In this document: positions 1 to 9,929 of the stretch, piece after piece
Numbering within the stretch: the first letter of the stretch is position 1
How the letters are laid out: the number at the start of each line of letters is the position of its first letter
From: Quercus robur
Taxonomy: Eukaryota; Streptophyta; Magnoliopsida; Fagales; Fagaceae
Length of the DNA: 64,000 nucleotides
Assembly (NCBI RefSeq): GCF_932294415.1
Contig: NC_065544.1
Span: 10,949,351 to 11,013,350 of the forward strand
Direction of reading: 5' to 3'
Notes under the pieces: generated by a model
Databases searched by the model: none
What the model saw: the letters and a program-made list of their open reading frames with translations, nothing else
What the model was told of the DNA's origin: nothing
Program-made: the position numbers and the translations under genes

Positions 1-210
1 GAGTTGTACGACGGGTTTTATGTCACAGTTGGGGCAATGGGTCTCTACGGCCTGGCACGCGTTGGTCTAGGGTGGTGTCATCGGCGTCGCCGATGAAATG
101 CCTGAGCGTTACATGCAAGCAATTGTTGCTAGCACCGCCGATTCAGGTCAATTTTGAGCTTTCGTGGCTATGGGTTTTGGATTTGAAGAGAGAAGGAACA
201 GAGCAGAGAA

Positions 211-242
<32 letters not shown>

Positions 243-451
243 TGTGTTGGAATTGTTTAATAAAAACTAGGAGAGAGAGAGAGAGAGAGAATTAAAAAAT
301 AATATATAAGTTTGTATAATTGCACGGTAGCATTGCAAATTTTTTTTGCAATACTTGGCTTTTACTATTTCTGATAAGGTGGAGATTTTGGGCTTAAGTA
401 CTAAAAAATGCTTACATTTGGCATTTGACATTTGAGATGTGAATGTTCTTA
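1..451. mobile_element. Right part of a GAGCATT-family inverted-repeat element (cut by window edge)
   Basis: The stretch around 322-372 (cacggtagcattgcaaat, then tttgcaatacttggctttta) matches the right arms of the fuller elements at 13955-15395 and 61593-62799. The end near 430-451 (gtgaatgttctta) resembles their degenerate terminal repeat. The left end lies outside the window. Two GA microsatellites sit inside it. No protein is recognisable. Family membership rests on the shared arm; superfamily (PIF/Harbinger-like) is inferred from the TTA duplication seen at 61127-61592. Confidence 0.5.
211..291. repeat. GA microsatellites
   Basis: Two runs of GA dinucleotides, about 214-241 and 271-289, are separated by a short AT-rich spacer. 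Similar runs lie at 5335-5356 (TTC), 39697-39723 (CT), 44990-45011 (GA), 53058-53087 (CT, RRP1 leader) and 62432-62450 (GA). Confidence 0.9.
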
Positions 452-604
452 GAATGGGAATATGATATTCAACTCAAATGTTGGCTCAAAATCCTACTTG
501 TACTTTTTTGAATTTTCTTTGCTCATGGAATTTCTATGTTCCGAGCTTTCCAAATCAAAGTTTTTCACCAGAGTTTTATGATGACATGTTGTTTGCGTCA
601 ATGT

Positions 605-915
605 TGTTAGAGATATATTAGACATATTAGCCCAATGTAATAGGCCCAAGCTCACTCCTGCTTGTACTAGTAGTCTAGGGTTTATTCGTCTATATATACT
701 TATGTTAGGGTTCATTGTAACACAGGTTATTGTACTACACTCTTATACAATAAAGATGTAGATCTTAAGGGAATCCTGCGTGGATGTAGGCCGACAAGGC
801 TAAACCACGTAACCCTTGTGTTCTTGATGTTCATATTCTATGCTTTCCCTTCCGCATTCACTCCAGCATATACAACATGGTATAACACATCGCATTACTA
901 ATAATATATTTATCA
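605..915 (+). repeat. 5' LTR with TATA box and poly(A) signal
   Basis: The 311-bp LTR begins TGTTAG and ends ATCA. It contains TATATATA at 691-698 and AATAAA at 749-754, the expected order for transcription start and 3' processing within an LTR. It pairs with the split 3' LTR at 1867-1968 plus 3243-3451. Confidence 0.9.
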
Positions 916-928
916 TGGTATCAGAGCC
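916..928 (+). promoter_or_regulatory. Primer-binding site (initiator tRNA-Met)
   Basis: TGGTATCAGAGCC starts directly after the 5' LTR. This is the standard plant PBS complementary to the 3' end of the initiator methionine tRNA, used to prime minus-strand DNA synthesis. Confidence 0.93.
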
Positions 929-1857
929 AAACTTCGTTCTTGGTATCAAACAAAACATCTCTAACAAGCAAAAAAAAAGATGATCACGTGCACACCCCAT
1001 CTGAAGTCACACATGCTTGATTGCTGGATCTAGACTTCACGACATCTCGCAACCACTATGGCTCTATGCAAGCCGGGACTTAACTTATCAGATCTGCGCA
1101 AATCCAAGCTTCGCCTAATGAAACCAAAACCACAGACGTGCTCCACAGCCTCCCGCGACCAAAACCCAGAAATACGGTCACCCGAAAACCAACCACGCAC
1201 CTCCACGCGTTGTCGTTAACTTCGAAAAAATTCCCACGCACTACCGAATTCCTAACTCCCAGATAGAATTATCATCACATGTGCCACTCAATCGGCCATG
1301 GCGTCCTCCGATCTACAAAACCTTAAAATTCTGCAGCCAAACACTAAAGCATGTGCCGCCATGCACCACCTGGAAATTCACTCACATGCGTCGCCATCAC
1401 GCTTCTACCACGCGCCAAAGAACTACGTCAGCTAAAGGCCATGTCAACTTCATCCACGTTAGCCCTAAACACGTCATCAGCCACACAACTCACCACGTCA
1501 GCAGTGTCGCCTCGTCAACACCACGTCACCTAGCTAACCGTTGACTCAAACTGACCCGACCCGGACCACCCGGATCTGACCCATGAGCACTGACCGTTGA
1601 TTTTGACTAGGATCTGTTGACTTTGACTTTTGCGTTGACCTCTGACCAAAAGTTAAAATTTTCGAAAGGGCTTATCTTACTTAGTTTTTCGCGTAGATTC
1701 CAATTTTGGACTCCGTTTCTTCATTTGAAGCTTCGAAATTGGTCAATTGGCATATTCTTCATTGTGGTGTCTTCAAAGGCATTCTTCAAGGTATCTCCAA
1801 GTGATTTTCTCACACTTATCTAATCTTAAGCCTTCATCGAGCTTCGGCCTTGAGTTT

Positions 1858-1866
1858 GAGGGAGGG
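1858..1866 (+). promoter_or_regulatory. Polypurine tract
   Basis: The purine run GAGGGAGGG ends at the base before the 3' LTR. It is placed as expected for the plus-strand primer of an LTR retrotransposon. Confidence 0.85.
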
Positions 1867-1968
1867 TGTTAGAGATATATTAGACATATTAGCCCAATGT
1901 AATAGGCCCAAGCCCACTTCTGCTTGTACTAGTAGTTTAGGGTTTATTCGCCTATATATACTCATGTT

Positions 1969-3234
1969 TAGGGGTGTGCAAAAAACCGATGAATCGAAAA
2001 AACCGGCCGAAACCGACTGAACCGTTGCCAAAATTTCAGTTCGGTTCGATTTTGGTTTTTAATTTTTAAAAACCGAAAATTTTGATTTGGTTTCGATTTT
2101 AGGTTTGAATACACCGAACCAACCGAAACTGAATCGAACATATTATAATATATTTTACATAAAATTTTTAATATAAAATCTATATATATTTGTAATTTGG
2201 GCCTCCATTGTTATTTATTTATTATTTTTTTTTTAAATGGGCCTCTAGTTTGTATATTAGTTGGGGCTCCAGCCCTTTCATTTTATTTTAAAACATTAGG
2301 CCCATTTGGGCATTTTTTTTTTATATATATATTGTGATCAGATCAAATCAAATCCAGCCTCTTCATTCTATGATTCTTTAATTTCTTTCTATTTAAACAT
2401 TGTTATTTAAAAGTTGAAACCCATTAGATTAACTAATTAAGATTAACCTAAGTAAATTTCTATTAAACTAATTAAACTAAAACTAATTAAACTATAAAAA
2501 TAAAAGTTAGAAAACTTTACCTAGCCACACTTCACTTCACTCTCACACTCTCACCCAGCCGCACCAGCCTCATCACTAACCAAGTCTCCATCTCCGACTT
2601 CTTCTCCACCGTCTCATGCTCTCACTCCCACCTCAAAGCCACCGACTCCCTCTTTGGCTCCAACTCCATCCGCCACTACTTCATCACCTTCCTCCGCTCT
2701 GTCACCCTCGCCTCTGACTCCTTCCTTACCGATCGCCCGAACCCCCTCCAATGCGCTGATCGATACTCCCTCTCACAGACGGCAACACACTCCACTCTCC
2801 AATCCCTCTCTCACGGTCTCTACCTCTGCCACAACCTCCCCACGCCGGCCTCCCCATAGCCCCTCTTGTTTGGATGGTTAGAAAATTTATCTAAAAAAAC
2901 AAATATAGACTATCACGCTGCTTCAGTGCTTCTTCTCCGTTCTTTTTTTTTTTTTTTTTTGCTACTTGCTTGGTGCTTGGTGTTTGGGTGGTGAGAAAAC
3001 GTGGGAAAGCAAAGGAAATATGTATATTTTTTCTTATTTTGGTATGTTTTCTGATTATATACATGATTTTGGACCAAAGATCAACTGAACCGAACTGGTT
3101 GAAATCCAGTCAGTTCAGTGTCGGTGTTCCTTCCTTTCGGTTCAATGTCAGTGCCAAATTTGGAAAACCGAAAATTTTGGTTCGGTGGAAAAATCGCACT
3201 TCAAACCTACCAAACTGAATTGATTACATCCCTA
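1969..3234. mobile_element. hAT-like non-autonomous element inside the 3' LTR
   Basis: Perfect 8-bp target duplication CTCATGTT on both sides. Short terminal inverted repeat TAGGGGTGT against TAGGGATGT (read from the right end). Both subterminal regions are rich in AACCG/CGGTT motifs, which in hAT elements are usual transposase-binding repeats. No transposase is present. The interior from about 2530 to 2860 has a quite different, C-rich composition and an open reading frame. Confidence 0.87.
2530..2859 (+). other. C-rich open frame inside the hAT element, possible captured host exon
   Basis: The frame containing 2563-2565 stays open to the TAG at 2857-2859 and gives about 100 residues of ordinary protein composition, for example ISDFFSTVS, ATDSLFGSNSIRHYF, LRSVTLASDSFL and LPTP near the end. 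There is no start codon in frame. Composition contrasts sharply with the AT-rich, CGGTT-rich hAT ends. I do not recognise the protein. Capture of a host exon is an inference; a chance open frame in C-rich DNA is the alternative. Confidence 0.45.
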
Positions 3235-3967
3235 CTCATGTTAGGGTTCATTGTAACACAAATTATTGTACTACACTCTTATACAATAAAGATGTAACCC
3301 TTAAGGGATTCCTCCATGGATGTAGGCCGACAAGGTTAAACCATGTAACTCTCATGTTCTTGATATTCTTATTCTATGCTTCCCCTTCCGCATTCACTCC
3401 AGCATATACAACATGGTATAACACATCGCGTTGCTAATAATATATTTATCAAATGTAACTTTGCTTGACCAAAATCAATTCCAAATATTGTGATATCTTG
3501 CTTGTTTTAGGTCCAATATGAGCATGTGAATAGCCATTTTAAAATGAATTTGACCATTTTTCATATGGTACTTAATCTAACTCAATCAAACAATCGGATT
3601 TTGGATCAACTATTGGTCAAACTCGGTCAACTTTGGTGAAAATTCAAAATGTGTGTTTTGGTGTGATAAGATGGAATTTACACTATGTTTGGTTGGGGGG
3701 ATAATAGGGAGGATGGAAAACAAAGGGAGGAAAATAGGGTGGAAAACAGTGTTTTCCATTGTTTGGCAAAAGAAGGAAAATGCTGAGGATGGAAAACTCA
3801 GGAGAAAATTTTCTCTCCTGGGCCCACAATTTACATCCTCCCAAATTGAGAGGAAAATTGTGGAGAGAAAAGTGCTCTCACCGTGGAATTACACAAATGC
3901 CCTCTCCCACCTACCCTCTTCACAAACACAATGGCTGTTTTGGAATCAAGTAAAAAAAAAAAAAAAA

Positions 3968-4195
3968 AAGAATGAGAGCACTAGCTGGAACATTCTTGAA
4001 TGAGGGAGAAAAAGAAAGAAAAGAAGGGGGAGATAAAGAGATAAGGACAAACGTGTATGGAGGAAGAAAAAAAAAAAAAACAGAGAGCAAGAGCTGGAGA
4101 AAAAAAAAGAGAGAATGAGAGCACTTCTTGAATGAGGGAGAAAAAGAAAGAAAAGAAGGGGGAGATAAAGAGATAAGGACAAACATGTATGGAGG
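3968..4195. repeat. Purine-rich tandem duplication
   Basis: A unit of roughly 90-100 bp recurs: aatgagagcact, then cttgaatgagggagaaaaag, then gataaagagataaggacaaa, then gtatggaggaa, at about 3970-4065 and 4113-4196. A-tracts follow each copy. On the minus strand it yields low-complexity Ser/Leu/Phe frames that are not genes. Confidence 0.8.
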
Positions 4196-4268
4196 AAAAA
4201 AAAAAAACTTATGGATGAAATGAAATGAGAGAAAGTAGAAATAGTATAAAGAATAAAAAATCCTAATT

Positions 4269-4445
4269 GAGAAATGTTACCACAATATTTTCACAATAAA
4301 TTTTAAGTAACAGATTATTATTAGTTAATATTGGTGAGTAAAAAAATAATTTCAGTGGTGGGTTCAAATTAGAACTAGTAACTACATTCCACAAAAATTT
4401 TGTTGTGAAAGTATTGCAAAAAATGTTGTGAACGTAACACTTCTC
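4269..4445. mobile_element. MITE of the GAGAAATG family
   Basis: Starts gagaaatgttaccac and ends gtaacacttctc, giving inverted termini. The centre carries the same words as the element at 51379-51547 (ttggtgagtaaaaaaataat; gttcaaattagaactagtaa). That better-kept relative has a 9-bp target duplication, which points to the Mutator superfamily. Here no clean duplication is visible. Confidence 0.65.
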
Positions 4446-4713
4446 ATTAATTGTTGGTAAATTTTATATTATTTAATGAGTACAAATAAATCTATTTCTT
4501 ACCTATTATGTAACAAGGGTATAATAGTCAATTTATATAAACTACATTTTCTATCCTCCCACTTTTCTTTTCAACCAAACAAAAGAGTTTTCCACCCTCC
4601 CACTTTTCCATCCCTCCAACCAAACATACGAGAGAAAACTAAATATTTTCCATCCTCCCACTTTTCCATTCTCTCACAATTTTCCACTCCTCCAACCAAA
4701 CGGACCCTTAGTG

Positions 4714-5466
4714 TTGTTGTGTCTTTTAGATTCGTTTGACCATTGGTCAAACTAGTCAAAGAGGACCTCGATCTATTACCGTCCAAATAACATTTTGTAC
4801 TGCAAAGTACCTTCCTTACAATTTTGGCTCTAGATTCATGAAATCAATCGATCCATGATTTAATTAAGACAAACCAATCTAGTTCTTGTGATTCCTTTGA
4901 TTTCCATATAAGAAATGTTATTTTAAGATTTTTCTTAGCCAGACTAAATAAACAATTTATTTCACAAAAATTAAGGACAAACGGACATATATTTATATTT
5001 ATATAAAAGGATAATTATTGGGTACTTCCAGAGTACCAAAAATGCGTGCTCCCCTTTTCATATAATTGTAGGTCTCACTAATTAAATTTATGATGGGACC
5101 CACAATTCATGTGAGATGGAAAAGTACGCATTTATGTTACTCCTAGAGTATTCAATAATTTTCCTATATAAAAATACTCCATGTTGGCTCAAATTTATGA
5201 CACTTATCAATACTATATTTATTGATTTTATCAAGTTATACTGGCATTGGTCAAACGGGTCAAAGAGCTATTCTATGAAAAATTTAAAATTCAAAATTAA
5301 AAAGAAAAATTGTCCAATTAATTGAGGTTTTTTTTCTTCTTCTTCTTCTTCTTCTTTTAGATTTGTTTCGGGGATATATTGTATCACAATAACACTTTAC
5401 CTTACTTTAACATTAAATCAATGGATTCACCTCTTTCCAAAAAATCTTGTATTTTAATATGATGAA
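4714..5466. other. AT-rich intergenic DNA
   Basis: No gene or RNA is recognised. A (TTC)n microsatellite lies at about 5335-5356. Short frames here are in low-complexity sequence with many stops. The end of this stretch (from about 5290) appears to be the left edge of the segment duplicated at 13520-16140. Confidence 0.6.
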
Positions 5467-5480
5467 ATTGATTTATTCTA

Positions 5481-5587
5481 TGGGTTTAATTCTCGCCTAC
5501 ACTAAAAATCAATTGATATTTTGGTTTGATGATAAAGAACAATTATTAGGAGTGGACGTTATATATTGAAAGTCTCTCTAAAAAAAA
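5481..5587 (+). mobile_element. 5'-truncated tRNA-derived SINE (family 1)
   Basis: It retains the body of the SINE seen whole at 6296-6451: gcctacactaaaaatcaatt, then gatgataaagaacaattat, then ggagtggacgt, and an A-rich tail. Flanks ttgatttattctat (5467-5480) and ttaatttattctat (after the tail) look like a slightly diverged target duplication. Box A is missing. Confidence 0.75.
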
Positions 5588-6295
5588 GTTAATTTATTCT
5601 ATTTCCTTGAATTGAATGTCTAATCATCATTTTTTTTTAGAAACAAACGCACACACACAGGGGAAAGAGAAAGAGATTCTAACACAAAGGCACACCACAA
5701 CTTCACTTAAAAGCCATGGTAACTTTTAAAGGAGGGTGGGGCAAGTTATACTATACACAACACACTTTCTTAAGCAATGTATGACAATTATCCTTTTTTT
5801 TTTTTTTTTTTTTTTTTGAGAAACAAACACACACAGAGGAGAGAGAGAAAGGGGTAGCTTCCTTCTTCTTATCATCATAGGTTCTTCCTTCTTCTTCATT
5901 TTTTTTTTTTTTTTTTGCCCATTTTATTGCTTGTCTTACGTGTAAACACAAGTTTTGAGGGGTAGCTTCTATAAATAACTATTACCTATTACCATATATG
6001 TTGTATTTACATAAATGAATAGAAGGATGATTTTTAATTTCCATAAAAGAAAAAAAGAAGAAGGATGATTTGATCTTGATATACTCTAACATTACTTGCT
6101 TATCATGCCTTTAAAAACAAAATTTTGTGACAATTGGATGACCCCTTAAGTTTATATTTGAAAGTAATTGTACTCATACAAGTATACTTGATTTTTGTGA
6201 AGCATGATATATACATATATATATATCTTCATATCCCTAGTCAAAATTAAAATATTTTAATGATAAATAAATTCATATATAAAAGTATATTTATT

Positions 6296-6451
6296 GTGGG
6301 TTCTAGTTAGCTCAACTGGTAAAGTCTCTGATGGTTGTATAAGAGATATAGGATTCAATCCCTGTCTACACCAAAAACTAATTGGTGTCTTAGTCTAATG
6401 ATAAAGAACCATCATCAGAAGCGGATGTCATAGGTTAAAACTCTCTAAAAA
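6296..6451 (+). mobile_element. tRNA-derived SINE (family 1), full length
   Basis: The head resembles a tRNA, with a box A-like tagctcaactgg and a box B-like ggattcaatcc. A non-tRNA body (ttggtgtcttagtctaatga) and a short A tail follow. A perfect 15-bp duplication aaaagtatatttatt flanks it (6281-6295 and 6452-6466). These are the marks of retroposition by LINE machinery. It is not a functional tRNA gene: no complete cloverleaf is present. Confidence 0.92.
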
Positions 6452-6573
6452 AAAAGTATATTTATTTAAAAGGTATTCAATCATTGAATTCTATATAAGT
6501 CATACCAATTTAAGCTTTGGCTATTATTCTGAAACAACTTAAAAGAAAATTTTTAAGGAGGAGAAAATCAATA

Positions 6574-7000
6574 TTGGCTAGAAGTTATATGGAAACATTT
6601 ATGGTGGCAATGATAGAATTGGTTATCCTTACTCTTGTTGAACTACATGCTAATAACCTTGACACTGCCTCTTACCATCTCTCTAATTTTGATAATGCGC
6701 AAGTAAAATTTATAAATTGCCTTGTAGAAGACTGAGACATGTCAAAATACTTATAAAAGAAAGGAATTTCGTAAACAATTGGAAAACTGTGCTTTTCAAT
6801 ATTTTAAAATTTGTGCGAGGGAAAACATGTTGCCTTCAGATCACCCAGTGTTCAATGTTGCGCTAGAGTGCTTAAAATCCTGTATGAAAAAGAAACATTC
6901 CAAACTTTTTTGTTTGGAAGCTTGTTTTGTAACTTGTTATGAAAGTAAATTTGGTATCTCTCTCTCTCTCTCTCTCTATAATAATAATAATAAAAAATAG
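6574..7000 (+). pseudogene. Cysteine-rich secreted peptide pseudogene, copy 1
   Basis: The frame begins in a signal-peptide-like stretch (ETFMVAMIELVILTLVELHA). It continues to KFINCLVED, then meets stops, and resumes as ENCAFQYFKICARENM, SDHPVFNVALECLKSC and LEACFVTCYE. The ancestral ATG, seen in copy 2, reads TTG here (6574), and the middle carries stops or a frame change. The cysteine spacing (ECxxxC and CxxxCxxxC-like blocks) recalls thionin-like or other small secreted defence or signalling peptides, but I cannot name the family. It aligns along its whole length with 15682-16068. Confidence 0.65.
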
Positions 7001-7002
7001 TT

Positions 7003-8170
7003 GTCAATTTTCTTATACATAGCAAAATGACTTGAGTTTTTTATGTTATTTGTTTATGAATTGAAGCTTCATTATGAATTTCTCATTTTATTTTACAATA
7101 AAATGTTGAAATTTGTTTCTTCAGCGTGAATGGAATATTATTTTTCAACAATTTCCCACCAGATTAGCTTTATATTGATATTTCTCACCTTGTTACTTTT
7201 TGTGGATCAGGTTATATACACCTCTCTCTCTTGTGTATATAAATTAACCATTAGAAGGTGACTAATCAAGGTTTAAAAGTTTTGTAGACTCTAGTTCCTA
7301 GAAAGCATAAGTGCACCTTAGAAAAAAATTAAAATGGGAAACTTGTTTGCAAGAGCTCATTATCAATTTATTTTAGTAAGGTTAGGGTTAAATAAATTTT
7401 CATATCATAACTAATTTTGGACCAATAAAATGTATGGGAAGTGATTAGTTTTTAAACATAACTTCCTTGTTAGATTTTCACCCAAAAAAAAAAAAACTTT
7501 CTTGTTAGGTTCTTTCCCTCCACATTTAGCTGCCAACCCTTCCTTATTTTCACCTTATCTCACTTCTTCCTCCCTCATACCACAAGTTTTTCACACACAC
7601 ACACACTCCTCCTTCCCTTTTCCTCCATCCTCACAACCACCTTAGACTTTGACTCCTCAATTACTACCACTGGTTGTGATCCTTCTACTCTATTTAATTG
7701 AAAATCATGAAATGGAATTCATGTTAGAGCTGAAATTTATGGGTTAATTTTTTTTTTTTTAAAATGATTAGGATGGTTTTTTTTTTTTTATTGGTTTTGG
7801 GTAGGGCTGAAAGCCCCCATGGATTTGGAAATCTGAATTTTCTTATTTGTTAGTTCTTTTCTAGTCACTTTAATTTGTTAAATGTAATGGGGATGTTATG
7901 AATTAATTTTAAGGAGTGTTACCTTTAAATGAATATTTTACTATATATCTAGTTATGCGTAGTGAAGATTTTAGCAATTGAACATTTCATAAAGAATGCT
8001 TGTGGGAGGAGCTAGATTTTAATATGTATATGTATAGTTGAAAGAGGTATTTCAATTTTTTATAAGGGATTTAATGTTTAATTGTTACTTGTTATGGTTG
8101 GAAATTATTATGAGATCGAAAGTATATGTTTTGCAAAGATTATATTGAAATATCTTATTAAAAGATTGGT
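7003..8170. other. AT-rich intergenic DNA
   Basis: No gene seen. The first 130 bases (7003-7135, tgtcaattttcttatacata to ttcttcagcgtgaatgg) recur at 8611-8747. A (TC)n run and poly-T tracts are present. Confidence 0.6.
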
Positions 8171-8179
8171 TTGAAACAT

Positions 8180-8520
8180 AATTAATATGAGCACCTTAAG
8201 AAAATGGTTACCATAGCTAAGTCCCAAAGAGGGGATGGTTCCAAAGAGGGTATAGTCCCAAAGATAGGATGTTGACCACCAGCAGAGAGGCTTAGGGAAC
8301 AAAATATTACAAAGTTCAGAGGAGGAAGGCTGATCAAAAACAACAAAATCCACTTCAATTCCGAGATGCATCCATCCTTGGCTAGCCTTTCACCCAATTT
8401 CCTTGGGAATCTCGGATCAAACCACCCCCACCTGCCTTCCCTGGGTTTCCTAGAGATGCCCCATCCGAGTTCAACTTAAACCAACCCGTTGGAGGTTTGC
8501 ACTAACTCACCCGGGTGGCA
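8180..8520 (-). pseudogene. LINE RNase H domain fragment
   Basis: On the minus strand 8376-8485 reads WFKLNSDGASLGNPG followed by KAGGGGLIRDSQGNWVKG. This is the start of the type I RNase H domain at the C-terminus of plant L1-type LINEs, including the catalytic Asp of the DG motif. A frame break follows and the rest (ERLAKDGCISELKW) is damaged. No RT lies next to it, so it is an isolated, dead fragment. Confidence 0.8.
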
Positions 8521-8606
8521 AGGTAGTTTTTAATATTTTGGGTCTTACCGGCACAGTAAAAGTATTCTGTGGCTGACTGAATACAAGTTGTGGCTGACTG
8601 AATATA

Positions 8607-8830
8607 AGATTGTCAATTTCTTATATATAGCACAATAAGACTCTTGAAATTTTATATTATTTTTAGTTTACGAATAGATTCACTATGACATTCTCATTTT
8701 CTTTTACAATAAAATTTTGAAATATGTTTTTTCAACATGAATTAGATTTTAAACTAATTAACATTTGTTTAATAAAATGTTGAAATATGTTTCTTCAACA
8801 TGAATTAGAATTCAAACTAGCATTTGTTGA
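8607..8830. repeat. Repeat of the 7003-7135 flank, with a 60-bp tandem duplication
   Basis: 8611-8747 resembles 7003-7135 (tgtcaatttcttatatatag; tcattttcttttacaataaa). The end unit, acaataaaattttgaaatat through tcaacatgaattaga, is repeated at 8771-8830. Confidence 0.7.
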
Positions 8831-8934
8831 AATTGTATCATTATTGTGGGTATAATTAGTAACTTCAATCTTTAAAAGATGCCACCCTTTCTTTCCATTA
8901 ACTAATGTTGACTTTCTATTAATCAACAAAAAAA

Positions 8935-9205
8935 AATCCCAATAATTGCACAAACACTTATTTAAAATACGTGTCTAATTTTTCTAATACTTAATTTTCT
9001 GGCAAAATAAAACTCTCTATTTTAAGAGAATTTAGAATGCTTTTAAATTGTGAATAACTTTTACTTAATTGGCACCCCTTTTTTTTATATATAAAAGAAT
9101 TGCATGAGCACTTTTTTACAATACGAGTCTAATTTTTTTTTCTTATAATATTTAATTTTCTTGCTATATAATACTCATTAACTTTAAGAGAATTTTATGG
9201 CATAT
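8935..9205. repeat. Degenerate direct repeat, about 150-bp period
   Basis: Block 8940-9035 (attgcacaaacactta, tacgtgtctaattttt, acttaattttctggca, ttaagagaattta) recurs as 9096-9197 (attgcatgagcactttt, tacgagtctaattttt, atttaattttcttgct, ttaagagaatttta). Confidence 0.65.
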
Positions 9206-9922
9206 GTTCCTAAAAAAAGACAAGTAAATCTTTTTTAGTAAATTCCTTTTTTCTTAAAAACTCTTTTTCCTTTCCCCCCCCCCCCCCCCTATTAGAAGAA
9301 AAAAAAAATATTATTTTTTTGCAAAAGTTTAGGATATGTTCTATTTTGTCACTTATAAACAAAAGAAAAGTTTTTCATTTAGCATCATATTATTGTATTT
9401 CTTTTATATTACATTTCTTGTCTATTTGTAGAATGATACATTTTAATATTGAGGCAATTAAAAGTGACATTTATTATTTAATTTATCCAAAATTAATTTA
9501 TTTTTATACATCTTATGTTTTCTAAAGTTATTTGTTTAGAGAAATGTTTCCTAAATTTTTTTTATTATATATTTTAATGTGCAATATTTAGTTTACTTAA
9601 CAGAAGAACCATGATTTAAAATTTTTAAAATATATTAAGTTTAATTAATATAATTAAAATGATAATTAAACAATAACTTAAGGAAAGAAAATACTTGTCT
9701 TGAGTTATACTAAATTCACTTGATCAAACTTTATTTTGTACAAGAAAATCAAATATATAATAAATCGTGTTATAAATATGTTTTCAATTAAATTATATAT
9801 ATAAATCCTGTTTTTTTTTTTTTTTTTTTTTTTTTGTGGATTTAAATACTATTGATATATTTAGCTTGACTCATCAAGAAAAAATTTATGACTTCACTAG
9901 GGATGAAGGATTTACTTACGTG
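9206..9922. other. AT-rich intergenic DNA with poly-C and poly-T tracts
   Basis: Nothing gene-like is seen. A run of 16 C lies at 9274-9289 and a long T run at about 9810-9834. Confidence 0.6.
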
Positions 9923-9929
9923 ATAAATA

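Larger units (their letters stand above)
605..3451 (+). mobile_element. Non-autonomous LTR retrotransposon, complete, with nested hAT element
   Basis: Both LTRs start TGTTAG and end ATCA. The element is flanked by a perfect 5-bp target duplication AATGT (600-604 and 3452-3456). A primer-binding site abuts the 5' LTR and a purine-rich tract abuts the 3' LTR. The interior is only 951 bp (916-1866) and shows no gag, protease, integrase, RT or RNase H, so the element depends on enzymes from another element (TRIM/LARD-like). By eye the LTRs differ at about 23 of 311 positions, mostly transitions, so the insertion is not recent. A 1266-bp hAT element sits in the 3' LTR. Copia affinity is likely but not proved. 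Confidence 0.9.
1867..3451 (+). repeat. 3' LTR, split by a hAT insertion
   Basis: The left part 1867-1968 and the right part 3243-3451 join into a copy of the 5' LTR. The break lies between the TATA box (1953-1960) and the AATAAA signal (3285-3290). The 8 bases CTCATGTT are duplicated at 1961-1968 and 3235-3242. Confidence 0.9.
3681..4713. mobile_element. CACTA-ended inverted-repeat element, non-coding
   Basis: Left end CACTATGTTTGGTTGG and right end, read inward, CACTAAGGGTCCGTTTGGTTGG form inverted repeats. Further copies of the GTTTGG and GGAGGATGGAAAA words lie in both subterminal regions. CACTA termini suggest the CMC/En-Spm superfamily, but the 3-bp flanks (TTA left, TTG right) do not match exactly. 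It contains no transposase. A purine-rich segment is duplicated inside it and a MITE is inserted near its right end. Confidence 0.6.
5290..7020. repeat. Segmental duplication, copy 1
   Basis: Blocks of this region recur in the same order at about 13520-16140. Examples: tttaccttactttaacatta against tttacctaactttagcatta; tgtaaacacaagttttgag in both; gatatactctaa in both; gacaattggat against gagaattggat; then the cysteine-rich peptide gene and gttgtcaatttt. Copies are clearly diverged and carry different insertions (SINEs in copy 1, a GAGCATT element in copy 2). Boundaries are approximate. Confidence 0.7.

Noticed and set aside
1281..1544. 87-codon frame as a possible gag remnant
   Set aside because: No zinc knuckle or gag-like stretch; His/Thr-rich frame without support in the LTR element interior.
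3920..4186. Minus-strand Ser/Leu/Phe-rich frames
   Set aside because: Produced by the purine-rich tandem duplication and A runs; no coding signal.
3681..4713. Assigning the element firmly to the CACTA superfamily
   Set aside because: Termini read CACTA...TAGTG, but the 3-bp flanks do not match, so the class is left tentative.
6296..6370. tRNA gene (gggttctagttagctcaactgg with ggattcaatcc)
   Set aside because: No full cloverleaf or anticodon arm; the sequence continues into a repeated non-tRNA body with an A tail and a 15-bp duplication, so it is a SINE.
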